Assembly (NCBI GenBank): GCA_963721585.1
Contig: CAVRJN010000008.1
Coordinates: forward strand, 992,001-1,056,000
From: Bog-473 sp963721585
GTDB taxonomy: Bacteria; Actinomycetota; Acidimicrobiia; Acidimicrobiales; RAAP-2
Length of the DNA stretch: 64,000 nucleotides
Direction of reading: 5' to 3'
The notes under the pieces were generated by a model. The model saw only the letters and a program-made list of their open reading frames with translations, was not told the origin of the DNA and made no database searches. A program made the position numbers and the translations under genes. Below, in pieces: positions 9,160 to 17,589 of the stretch. The first letter of the stretch is position 1. Each line of letters starts with the position of its first letter.

Positions 9160-12100
9160 GTGACTGCGCTACTCGTTCTTCGTCGCACACTCTCAGCGGG
9201 TTCGGCCGTCTGTCTCGTTGCCGGATGCCTGGTGTTCCTCGGAGTAACCGGGGCCGGTGCGAGCTCCGCTACTTACTATGTGGACAGCACGGCGACCTGT
9301 CCGGGCTTGGGAACGCAGGCCTCTCCGTGGTGCAACTTCAGTGTCATCGACGTCACGACCTTCCAGCCTGGCGACCAGATCCTTCTCAAGAGTGGGGACA
9401 CTTTCACGTCAGGAATGACCCTGTATGGGTCGGGAACGTCCACGGACTATTTGAAGGTCGGCTCTTATGGTTCGGGTCCGTCGCCGATTATTAACGGTGG
9501 TAACAACCAGAGCTTCATTGGAATCAACCTTTACAACAACAGTTACGTTGAGGTTGAAGGTCTATCGGTTGAAGATGCCGGATCCGGCATCCTGATCAAT
9601 GACGTCACGAATCAAACCGGCTACCGCTTCTTGGATCTCTATTTGTCTGGAAACGGCTTGGGAATTCAGTCATCAGGAGGTACCGGTACCGCCAGCGATG
9701 TGCTCGTGCAAGACGTGGAAGGAGCGGAAAACACCCTGCTTTGTAGCAACGGCCCGTGTGACGGGGGCACCTTGGAACTAGGTGGGGTTTCTCATGTCAT
9801 TGTCAACCGTCTCTACTCTTTCGGCAACTGTGGAGAAACTGGCTGGGCGCTCGGCCCGGGAGCTTCAAATGTGGTGGTCGAGAACTCCGAATCGATTGGC
9901 GACGGCGCCTGCCCTTCGGTCGTTGGGGGGGGGACCACCGCCAATTTCCTCGATCAAGACTCGACCGTGACGTTCGTGAACGACATCATTACTGACGTAC
10001 CGAACGACGGCGGGGTCGACTTTTCTGCGATAGACGTGGAACCTCAGGATGGTGCCGATAATGGAATTGACCTCGAGGACAATTACATTGCCAACAACGC
10101 TGGACCGGGAATAGAAATTCTCGATCACCCCTCCCCCATCACCAATCTCAGCATCTCAGGGAACGTTCTTTCGGACAACGGCGCCAACTACAACCAGAGC
10201 TTTTCCTACCCGGTATATGGACAGATCTGGACCGATGAGTGGATCCCCGACTCCGTCGAGGCAACGGGCTCCATCGACAACAACCTCTACAACGCGCCGG
10301 CGGGCACAGGTGGGTTCGAAGAGACACGCGACGGTGCAAACCTCAACGGATTCAACCAATCCAACAACCTAGACGTCAGCGGTCCAAATAATGTGTGGTA
10401 CGCGGCCAACGGTTTCAGCTGCACCACTCAGGGTGGAAATGGCTGGTCGTATCAATCAAGCGCGAACAATTCGACATGGACGAACCTCTCGAGTTGTACG
10501 ACGGTGAGCACCTTGGATCAGGAGTGGACCACGGGAGGGACCGCTTCTGGCTTTGTGAGTAACTTCGAGGAGCTGCCTCCGTCGACCTCGACGTCGTGGG
10601 TAGCCCGGTCGTGGACGGCGCCGAACTCTGGCAGTGTCAGCATCCGCGGGAGAATTCTGATGACCGATCCCACCTGTGGTTCGGGTGTCACAGCCGAGAT
10701 AACCGACAACGGCTCGTCCACCCCAATTTGGGGTCCACAGATCATCGAAGCCGGCGATGGGGTCGGGGTCGACACGAATCTCGATGGGGTCAGCGTCAAC
10801 GCAGGCGACGTTCTGCACTTTGCCGTGCAGGAGAGTGGTTCCAGCCAATGTCGCGTGAGCTGGACGCCGAGCGTCGCGATACCGAATCCGGTGTCGACGG
10901 TCGTCGTCCCGTCAGGCGGTGCCGACTTGGCCGGGATGCAGATTCTCGACGCCAGTGCATCTGACTCCGCCTCTCCCGTAAGCGACGTCCAGTACCTCCT
11001 GACGGGAGGGTCACTGAACGAGGCCGTGATCGCCACGGGGACCTCGTCGGCCCACGGCTGGTTCGCCAACTGGAACAGCACCACAGTGCCCAACGGGACC
11101 TACACCCTGCAGAGCGAGGCCACCGACGCCGCTGGCAACCAGGTAGTCAGTACGGCGGTACCCGTCACCGTCGACAACCCGGGGCCGACAACGAGCATCG
11201 CGATTCCGTCGAATGGCGCTTCCGTCTCAGGGGCTTCGGTGCTCCTCGACGCCGGAGCGACTGACGGCGGGGGTGTGGCCAAGGTCGATTTCTCCCTGAC
11301 TGGTGGATCGCTCAACAATGCGATCATCGCCACGGCGACCCCGACGTACTACGGCTGGCTCGCCAACTGGAACAGCAGGACAGTGCCCGACGGGACCTAC
11401 ACCTTGCAAAGCGATGCCTTCGATGCGGCCGGCAACAAAGGAGTCAGTACAGCGGTAACCGTCATCGTTGACAATCCGGCGCCAACGACCAGCGTCTTGA
11501 TTCCGTCGAATGGCGAATCCGTCTCAGGGGCTTCGGTGCACCTCGACGCCGAAGCGTCTGCCAATGGGGGTGTGGCCAAGGTCGATTTCTCTCTCACGGG
11601 TGGATCGCTCAACAATGCGCTCATTGCCACAGCGACCCCGACGTACTACGGATGGCTCGCCAATTGGAATAGCACGACAGTGGCCGACGGGACCTACACC
11701 CTGCAGAGCGTCGCCTACGACGCGGTCGGCAACCAGGGAGTCAGTACGGCGGTGACCGTCGTCGTTGACAATCCGCCACCGACAACCAGCGTCCTGATTC
11801 CGTCCAATGGCGCGTCCGTGTCGGGGGGTCAGGTGCTCCTCGATGCCGGAACGTCTGCCAATGGGGGTGTGACCAATGTCGATTTCTATCTGAATGGTGG
11901 GTCGCTCAACAATGCGCTCATCGCCTCGGGGACCTCGTCGGCCTATGGCTGGTTCGCCAACTGGAACAGCACGACGGTCCCCAACGGGACCTACACCCTG
12001 CAGAGCGAAGTCTACTACGGGGCCGAAAACCCGGGCGTCAGCACAGCGGTGACCGTCGTCGTTGACAATCCGCCACCGACAACCAGCGTCCTGATTCCGT

Positions 12101-12366
12101 CGAATGGCGCGTCCGTCTCAGGGGCTTTTGTGCTTCTCGACGCCGAAGCGTCTGACAGTGGAGGTGTGGCCAAAGTCGATTTCTATCTGACCGGTGGGTC
12201 ACTGAACAATGCGCTCATCGCCACGGGGACCCCTGGATACGGCTGGTTCGCCTACTGGAATACCACGACAGTGCCCGACGGGACCTACACCCTGCAAAGC
12301 GTCGCCTACGATGCATCGGGCAACCAGGGAGTGAGCTCCACCATCTCGGTGACGGTGGCAAATTAA
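9160..12366 (+). CDS. Secreted right-handed beta-helix protein with five Ig-like repeats
   Basis: A 1,068-residue secreted protein. The GTG start is followed by a signal peptide (basic MTALLVLRR, hydrophobic core, then GAGASSATYYVDS as a likely cleavage region). Residues about 38-350 have the layout of pectate-lyase-like parallel beta-helices: ASPWCNFSVIDVTTFQPGDQILLKSGDTF, then repeated turns such as NNSYVEVEGLSV, DVLVQDVEG and NVVVENSES. Residues about 400-570 are a beta-rich linker domain. Residues 575-1068 are five consecutive Ig-like repeats of 98-99 residues. No lipobox or cell-wall sorting motif is visible, so it may be free or held by glycan binding. Its job is probably to bind or cleave an acidic polysaccharide. 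The same Ig-like module ends the nearby GT-C enzymes and acyltransferase, which links it to the same surface glycan. Confidence 0.85.
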   Translation: MTALLVLRRTLSAGSAVCLVAGCLVFLGVTGAGASSATYYVDSTATCPGLGTQASPWCNFSVIDVTTFQPGDQILLKSGDTFTSGMTLYGSGTSTDYLKVGSYGSGPSPIINGGNNQSFIGINLYNNSYVEVEGLSVEDAGSGILINDVTNQTGYRFLDLYLSGNGLGIQSSGGTGTASDVLVQDVEGAENTLLCSNGPCDGGTLELGGVSHVIVNRLYSFGNCGETGWALGPGASNVVVENSESIGDGACPSVVGGGTTANFLDQDSTVTFVNDIITDVPNDGGVDFSAIDVEPQDGADNGIDLEDNYIANNAGPGIEILDHPSPITNLSISGNVLSDNGANYNQSFSYPVYGQIWTDEWIPDSVEATGSIDNNLYNAPAGTGGFEETRDGANLNGFNQSNNLDVSGPNNVWYAANGFSCTTQGGNGWSYQSSANNSTWTNLSSCTTVSTLDQEWTTGGTASGFVSNFEELPPSTSTSWVARSWTAPNSGSVSIRGRILMTDPTCGSGVTAEITDNGSSTPIWGPQIIEAGDGVGVDTNLDGVSVNAGDVLHFAVQESGSSQCRVSWTPSVAIPNPVSTVVVPSGGADLAGMQILDASASDSASPVSDVQYLLTGGSLNEAVIATGTSSAHGWFANWNSTTVPNGTYTLQSEATDAAGNQVVSTAVPVTVDNPGPTTSIAIPSNGASVSGASVLLDAGATDGGGVAKVDFSLTGGSLNNAIIATATPTYYGWLANWNSRTVPDGTYTLQSDAFDAAGNKGVSTAVTVIVDNPAPTTSVLIPSNGESVSGASVHLDAEASANGGVAKVDFSLTGGSLNNALIATATPTYYGWLANWNSTTVADGTYTLQSVAYDAVGNQGVSTAVTVVVDNPPPTTSVLIPSNGASVSGGQVLLDAGTSANGGVTNVDFYLNGGSLNNALIASGTSSAYGWFANWNSTTVPNGTYTLQSEVYYGAENPGVSTAVTVVVDNPPPTTSVLIPSNGASVSGAFVLLDAEASDSGGVAKVDFYLTGGSLNNALIATGTPGYGWFAYWNTTTVPDGTYTLQSVAYDASGNQGVSSTISVTVAN
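10882..12366 (+). repeat. Five tandem 297-bp Ig-like repeats
   Basis: The units are 10882-11178, 11179-11475, 11476-11772, 11773-12069 and 12070-12366 (the last is one codon shorter and ends in the stop). Each encodes a Ser/Gly/Asn-rich strand (IPSNGASVSGA), KVDFSLTGGSLNNALIA, a GW(L/F)ANWNSTTV block, then DGTYTLQS and a terminal VVDN. Units 2-5 are very similar at DNA level, especially units 2 and 3, while unit 1 is the most diverged. This points to repeated unequal exchange within the gene. Confidence 0.95.
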
Positions 12367-12707
12367 CCTGGCCCTGATGCAGATCGAGTAGACGACGCGG
12401 TCTGCCCCACGGTCACTTTGATCTCATATGGATCGCAGGCCCTCTCGTATCGGTGGGCTGCCAACTTCTGAGGAACGCGGGATTGCTCGATCCTGGTGTC
12501 GAAATGGTCAAGCAGGACGTGGAGACACCGCCCGTACAGATCGAGCGCGACAAAGAGATCCCCGACCGATTGGCCGAGCGAAGTATCTGAGTCTGGCCGA
12601 AGTGCTCGCCGTCGCCATGCGCCGGTGCCATTCCCCCTGAAGAGCGACGACCACGCACGGGACCCCGTTCTCAGGCAAATGCCAATGGGTCCACTTGACG
12701 CTCGTTC
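12367..12707. other. Convergent intergenic region
   Basis: About 340 bases lie between the beta-helix stop and the stop of the minus-strand methyltransferase gene. I found no frame with recognisable protein character and no clear terminator hairpin. Confidence 0.4.
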
Positions 12708-13559
12708 TTACGCTCGTCTTCGCATGACAACAACTGCTTGCTCAAATTGTGACCGGTCGGCAACGAAATCGAGGATTTCGAAAGTATCGCTCCAAGTCGA
12801 CTCGAAGTAACCGTAGGGTACAACTGCGTCACCGTAGTAGTCGGGATCCATTGGCCCCCGGCCATTCGGCGCATACAAGAACTCACCGTGGTCGTATCTT
12901 GCGAGCGCATCCTCGTGGTCTACGAAAGACTTTGAGAGGTTCCGATGCCACTGAGTGGTAACCAGGTCTGGATTGTCGCGGAGCTTCTGGCACTCGTCAA
13001 GGAACCATCGTGCCTGGAGCGTGATGAAGACCAGCCCCCCCGGCTTCATCACGCGGCTGAATTCTGCACTCCACGCCGCATGTGCGATCGGAGAGAGATG
13101 TGAGAACACCGAGTACGCGAAGGCGGTATCAAACTGGTCCGATGGCAAGGACGAAGGAGGCATAGGCTCCAATGCGACCATCCGACCACGAACACCTGTC
13201 TCCCGGCACATGGTGATTGCAGAGTCCTGACAGTCTGCGCACCAGATGTTGTCCGCGGGCACGTCGCGGAGGAACATTCGGGAGAATCGTCCCCATCCGC
13301 AACCAAAGTCGAGCACATGAGTCTTTGGGCCAAGAACGAGCCCATACTTCTTCCTCTGGCTGGCCATGAACGTGTAGAACGCCCATGATTCACGAATGGC
13401 CGTCTCGTTGGACGACCCGACGAAGGTCGATTGAACCTCCTGTGGAGGAAAGGACGGCATAGGAATCTGCGCGCGTCCCTCGATCGAATCCAATAGCGTC
13501 TGCAACCACGCATCGTCGTCGAGTCGCTTGTATCTGTGATAGCTCCCTCGGAGGATCAT
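12708..13559 (-). CDS. Class I SAM-dependent methyltransferase
   Basis: A 283-residue soluble protein. The SAM-binding motif I is at about residue 82 (HVLDFGCGWGRFSRMF), an acidic motif II follows at WCADCQDSA, and the post-motif region FDTAFAYSVFSHLSP, then FSRVMKPGGLVFITLQAR, matches the Methyltransf_11/25 fold. About 80 residues before the Rossmann core may recognise the acceptor. A second methyltransferase gene lies upstream on the same strand (13660-14460) with about 100 bases between, so co-transcription is likely. In this glycan locus O-methylation of a sugar or lipid carrier is a reasonable inference, but the substrate is not visible. Confidence 0.85.
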   Translation of the reverse strand: MILRGSYHRYKRLDDDAWLQTLLDSIEGRAQIPMPSFPPQEVQSTFVGSSNETAIRESWAFYTFMASQRKKYGLVLGPKTHVLDFGCGWGRFSRMFLRDVPADNIWCADCQDSAITMCRETGVRGRMVALEPMPPSSLPSDQFDTAFAYSVFSHLSPIAHAAWSAEFSRVMKPGGLVFITLQARWFLDECQKLRDNPDLVTTQWHRNLSKSFVDHEDALARYDHGEFLYAPNGRGPMDPDYYGDAVVPYGYFESTWSDTFEILDFVADRSQFEQAVVVMRRRA

Positions 13560-13659
13560 GTGATCATCGTCGCACGGGCAGGACGGATCATCAAGCCATC
13601 CCCGGCATGTCGAACTGTCCCGCGCTCGGCGCTGTTCGGGGGCGTCAGGGATCCACCAT

Positions 13660-14460
13660 TTATCGTGACGCTACGAATGCATCCTGCAGCTTGTTGAAGC
13701 CAGGGTGGACTGGCTCGACGATCGTAAGACCGGCGTCGGCGTAATACGCTCGCACGTAGGACTCTTTGTATCCAACAGCGGCGTCTGGGACTTCGGGATC
13801 GTGAAGAGCGAAATTCCCGGAATGGTCGAGTTTCATGCCTGCGACAAACGAGCTGACGCTGTCCAACGGTGTGTCCTTGAACAAGAACCAAGTGGAATAG
13901 CTGATTCCCCCGGATCGCAATACCCGCTTGATCTCACACAAGTAGTGAGCGGACGCATCGGGCAACAAGTGGGTGAACACCGAGTGAGCGAAGACGAAGT
14001 CGAATGATGCGTCCGGGTAGGGAAACCTGAATTCGGACGGCAAGGGTAGGGTGGGATCAGGCAGATACGCCCAGTTGAACAGGGGAGATAACTGGAAACG
14101 GAAGTTGGGAAAGCGTGGGGTGATTTCCGCCTGGCACCACTCGATCAGCGATTTGTTGATGTCGAATCCCTCATAGTGAGCCCGGGCGTCGAGGTAGTCG
14201 CACAGATAGCGAGCGGTCCGTCCCACTCCACAGCCGATGTCGAGCACATCATGTTCGGGTCGAAGTCCAGCCATGTTTAGCCGCCCCATTGTGGTCAGCC
14301 CGACGTCTTCAAACACCCCCGGCGGTCCGACCTGATGCTGCAGCGACGCAGGTGGCAGCGGCAGTGTTGCCTCAGCCGGGAATAGGCGGGTCGGTGCATA
14401 TGAAGGTTGCACTTGAGGAGCCGCCCTTTTCCAGGACCATCTGTTCTTCCCAGGCGTCAT
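13660..14460 (-). CDS. Class I SAM-dependent methyltransferase
   Basis: A protein of about 266 residues. Motif I reads DVLDIGCGVGRTARYL, followed by YEGFDINKSLIEWCQ (acidic loop) and FDFVFAHSVFTHLLPDASAHYLCEIKRVLRSGG, all typical of class I methyltransferases. It is a distant paralogue of the protein at 12708-13559, sharing the F(A/V)(Y/H)SVF(S/T)HL stretch. I take the ATG at 14460 (MTPGKNRWSW); a GTG three codons upstream at 14469 is the alternative. A modification role in the surrounding glycan pathway is inferred from context only. Confidence 0.85.
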   Translation of the reverse strand: MTPGKNRWSWKRAAPQVQPSYAPTRLFPAEATLPLPPASLQHQVGPPGVFEDVGLTTMGRLNMAGLRPEHDVLDIGCGVGRTARYLCDYLDARAHYEGFDINKSLIEWCQAEITPRFPNFRFQLSPLFNWAYLPDPTLPLPSEFRFPYPDASFDFVFAHSVFTHLLPDASAHYLCEIKRVLRSGGISYSTWFLFKDTPLDSVSSFVAGMKLDHSGNFALHDPEVPDAAVGYKESYVRAYYADAGLTIVEPVHPGFNKLQDAFVASR

Positions 14461-14589
14461 AGCAAACACTTTACTGAGGCGTTCTAGGTTCGATTGGAGG
14501 GACGCCGTCCCCGTCGCTGGCGCCGTCGGTGTTCAAGCCCCCTCCGACATCAAGGCGACGTGGCGATCACCATGCTGGCCATCAGAAGC

Positions 14590-16203
14590 CTACGGCCGAA
14601 AGGCTTCTGTGGCTGATATCGAAACCTCAGCCTGATTGCCGAATGGCGAATCGGCCGATCGATCCAAGTTCAGTGCGATCACACACGCAAGTGTGGTGAT
14701 CGCCCCAACGACGAACAAGGCTACGACCGGGTCACGGCCACCGAACGGCAACCACGTGACTGGCGTTCCCGCCGGCATTCCGAAACCCGTCTCATAGCGC
14801 TCCAACGTCAGGTCGAACGAGGCAACCTGGGCGGCGGCGAGCAACATTCCGACGACAAGCATGAGGCCAGGGAGGAACCAATGCCAGCGTGCCCGGAAGT
14901 GAAACGACGCGGCGACCAGCGGGAATCCCACTACGACCGGAAGCAGGTATCGACCCTGGAAATAGTTACCCACTACGTTCATCTGCGGGGCTTCGAGGGC
15001 GAGGGGCATGGCGATGATCGCCAGCGCCAAGACGGGGAGGCCGCGGCGGCATGATGCAGAGAGGAGCAGAGCAGCACCGGTCAAGACGGCGAGGAGCGAA
15101 GTCCAGACGATGACGACCCAGGTCGGTGCGGGAATGCTGGTGGGTGAGTAGATCCACCCGAACTCACCCAGGCATTGGCGTAGGTAGCCGCCGGTGAGAC
15201 GCAGCGACGTCCACATATTGGAGAGCAGGCTTGCCGGATGCGCCGATGGGACCCCGGCCAGTTGGGGGGTCCCATCAACGAGGAGGAGGAGCGCCGCGAG
15301 CGCCGCCGCCGCGACGACGGGCATCCACAGCGGTCGGAGACTCGGATTGAGCCTGGCCCTGAGATTTCGCCAGCCGACAAGAGTCACCAGCACGACCGCG
15401 ATGAGGAAGGCGTCGAAAAGGCTTTCCGGTCGACTCAGTACGAGGAAGAGCGTGGCCAGAGCTGTCCAGACGGCGAGGGCACGAGGGACTGTCGGCTGCT
15501 CCACCACACACAGGCCACCACACCACACGGCGAAGCCCGAGGAAATCTCGAGACCACTTGAGCTGACGACCGCCATCAGATACAAGGCCATCGGCGTCAG
15601 CGCAAGTAACACGCCGATGAGAATCGTACGGCGCGGGTAGAAGCGAACGAGAAGCGAAATCCCCAATGCGACAAGTGCCGCGTTGAGGAGGTCCCCGGTG
15701 AGCCGCATCGTGTAGACGGCCGACGAACCTGTTAAGAACAACGACGGCACTCCCACGACGACGTAATACAGCGGCGGGTAATTGGAGAACTGGGTATCGG
15801 CGTTGGTGAGTGTCGCCGAGTCACTCAGCAGGGCAGCGCACCTGGACGTCGTGGCCTTCAGGGAGGCCGCGTAGGTCACACAGATTTGAGCATTGCGCAC
15901 ACTGGCAGTCCATTGAGGTACCGAGACCGTCGCCTCCGGACCGACCGGAGTGGGATGGTATGGCTCGTCGAACTGGCCACGGACGATGGCGCTTGCCTCG
16001 ATGATATGGGCTGGTTCGTCAGGAGCGGCACCGATCGGTGTGGCGAGAGACCATGCCGCGAGCATCAAACCAACACCCGCGAAGATCCAGACAAAGGTCA
16101 TCCGGCTGGCTCCGCGCGAGGTCGCCTGGGAGACACGAGCGATGACGGGGCCTTCGTCGACGACCTGCAGCGGTTGAGGCCGTGGCCCAGGGGGCGCCGC
16201 CAT
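14590..16203 (-). CDS. DUF2142-like polytopic membrane protein
   Basis: A 537-residue integral membrane protein. After a cytoplasmic N terminus of about 35 residues and one helix comes an exported loop with PDEPAHIIEASAIVRGQF, the typical DUF2142 start, where the Asp-Glu pair resembles the GT-C catalytic loop. The loop also has SNYPPLYYVVVGVP, and alternating hydrophobic segments continue to about residue 500. DUF2142 proteins are found in polysaccharide and teichoic-acid-like loci and are thought to be GT-C glycosyltransferases, although activity is rarely shown. It is divergent from the GT2 gene at 16594, with a 390-base gap between them. Confidence 0.8.
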   Translation of the reverse strand: MAAPPGPRPQPLQVVDEGPVIARVSQATSRGASRMTFVWIFAGVGLMLAAWSLATPIGAAPDEPAHIIEASAIVRGQFDEPYHPTPVGPEATVSVPQWTASVRNAQICVTYAASLKATTSRCAALLSDSATLTNADTQFSNYPPLYYVVVGVPSLFLTGSSAVYTMRLTGDLLNAALVALGISLLVRFYPRRTILIGVLLALTPMALYLMAVVSSSGLEISSGFAVWCGGLCVVEQPTVPRALAVWTALATLFLVLSRPESLFDAFLIAVVLVTLVGWRNLRARLNPSLRPLWMPVVAAAALAALLLLVDGTPQLAGVPSAHPASLLSNMWTSLRLTGGYLRQCLGEFGWIYSPTSIPAPTWVVIVWTSLLAVLTGAALLLSASCRRGLPVLALAIIAMPLALEAPQMNVVGNYFQGRYLLPVVVGFPLVAASFHFRARWHWFLPGLMLVVGMLLAAAQVASFDLTLERYETGFGMPAGTPVTWLPFGGRDPVVALFVVGAITTLACVIALNLDRSADSPFGNQAEVSISATEAFRP

Positions 16204-16593
16204 CGTCAGGGAAGGTTAGCAGGCGTCATTTTCGAGCGAAGGCCGGCAAAGCTGGAGACTCGCCGAAGGTCATCGCCGACGCGGACTTCGAAACTCTGTG
16301 CACCTAATCAGACAAAACCGCCGACCCGCCCGTCCTGGAATGGCAACGATGCTGCCGCCGCTCGGATGACCGAAGGAGGACCCCTGGATACCTACGTCGA
16401 AGGCGTCGCGGTGTTCGACGCGTATTTCGACCCGGTCGGGGATCAGACGAGAAGCGGTTCTCGAAAGGCTCCTCGGTCCACTGTCCCGGGAACACTCGAC
16501 GTTTCGACACTCACGATTGAACCTTAGAGAGAAAGCAGTGAATGAGCCGATCGCTGCGACAGGACCTGGCACGCGTCTGTCTAGGATTCGGCT
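16204..16593. other. Divergent intergenic region
   Basis: About 390 bases separate the DUF2142 gene (minus) from the GT2 gene (plus) and must hold both promoters. No regulator-like palindrome, RNA gene or convincing small coding frame stood out to me. Confidence 0.4.
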
Positions 16594-17442
16594 GTGATCA
16601 GCGTCATCGTCCCAGTGCGCAACGGCATGCCATGGCTCGAGCAGCAGCTTCGGGCCTTGACCGAACAGGAGTGCGACGAGCCCTGGGAAGTAGTCGTAGC
16701 CGACAACAACTCCACCGACGAGAGCAGATTGGTGGTGCAGGAATGGGTCAATCGCTTCCACACGATCCGACTCGTCGACGCATCGAAGGTCACGGGGCCG
16801 GGGGCCACGCGAAATGTGGGCGCCAGGGCGGCTCAGGGCGACCTCTTGGCCTTCTGTGATGCCGATGATCTCGCGCAGCCGGGTTGGCTCGCAGCGCACG
16901 TCTTGGCCTTGGCCGAAGCCGATATTTCTGCCGGTGTCTTCGACTTCTGGTCGCTCAATGGGCTGGACGCTCCTTCCCCGCCTTCCTACGCGCCACCGCC
17001 CGCCATGAGCCTGTTTGGCTTTCTGCCTGCGGGTGGGAGTGGCAACCTTGCTCTTCGGCGGCGCGCCTTCGACGACCTCGGCGGCTTTACGGAAGACCTG
17101 ATGACCGGAGAGGACTTCGATCTGTCTTGGCGCGCCCAGCTCTCCGGACATCGCTACGTCTTGAGCGCGAACGCGGTGGTTGCCCGACGTGATCAGCATG
17201 GATTTCGGGCGGTCTTCAGCCGGTACACCGCCTACGGACGATGCGGCCCGCTCCTTTACCGTCGCTTCCGGGCCGATGGACTCCGGCGCGACCTGGTCAT
17301 CGCCGCCAAGACGTGGGTGTGGTTGGTTGTGTCTACGCCTCGACTCTGCCAGCCTCAGTTTCGCGATCGATGGGCGCGCATCGCTGGATGGAGAATTGGT
17401 CGTCTCGTCGAGTCGGTACGACAGCGAGTGCTCTTCCTTTGA
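16594..17442 (+). CDS. Glycosyltransferase family 2
   Basis: A 282-residue GT-A fold enzyme. It starts at GTG with MISVIVPVRNGMPWLEQQL, followed by VVADNNSTDES. The metal/nucleotide motif is CDADD (D89-A-D91-D92) and the acceptor-side acidic motif is TGEDFDLSWR (E173-D174). These are the standard GT2 landmarks. The C-terminal 70 residues are basic and amphipathic (RRDLVIAAKTWVWLVVSTPRL), suggesting a membrane-associated end. It would add a sugar from a nucleotide donor to a lipid-linked glycan at the inner face. It is followed convergently by the copy-B GT-C gene. Confidence 0.88.
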   Translation: MISVIVPVRNGMPWLEQQLRALTEQECDEPWEVVVADNNSTDESRLVVQEWVNRFHTIRLVDASKVTGPGATRNVGARAAQGDLLAFCDADDLAQPGWLAAHVLALAEADISAGVFDFWSLNGLDAPSPPSYAPPPAMSLFGFLPAGGSGNLALRRRAFDDLGGFTEDLMTGEDFDLSWRAQLSGHRYVLSANAVVARRDQHGFRAVFSRYTAYGRCGPLLYRRFRADGLRRDLVIAAKTWVWLVVSTPRLCQPQFRDRWARIAGWRIGRLVESVRQRVLFL

Positions 17443-17589
17443 GAGTCACCCGCTGGGCGACGGTGACACATCACCGACGAAGAGCCCGAAAGGGATCCAT
17501 TCCGAAGCCCCTCGCGGCATGACTCGCATTTCGATTCCACGAGTTTGGGGTGCGAATCAGTTCTGAAGAACGAGGAACCTGTCATGCGC

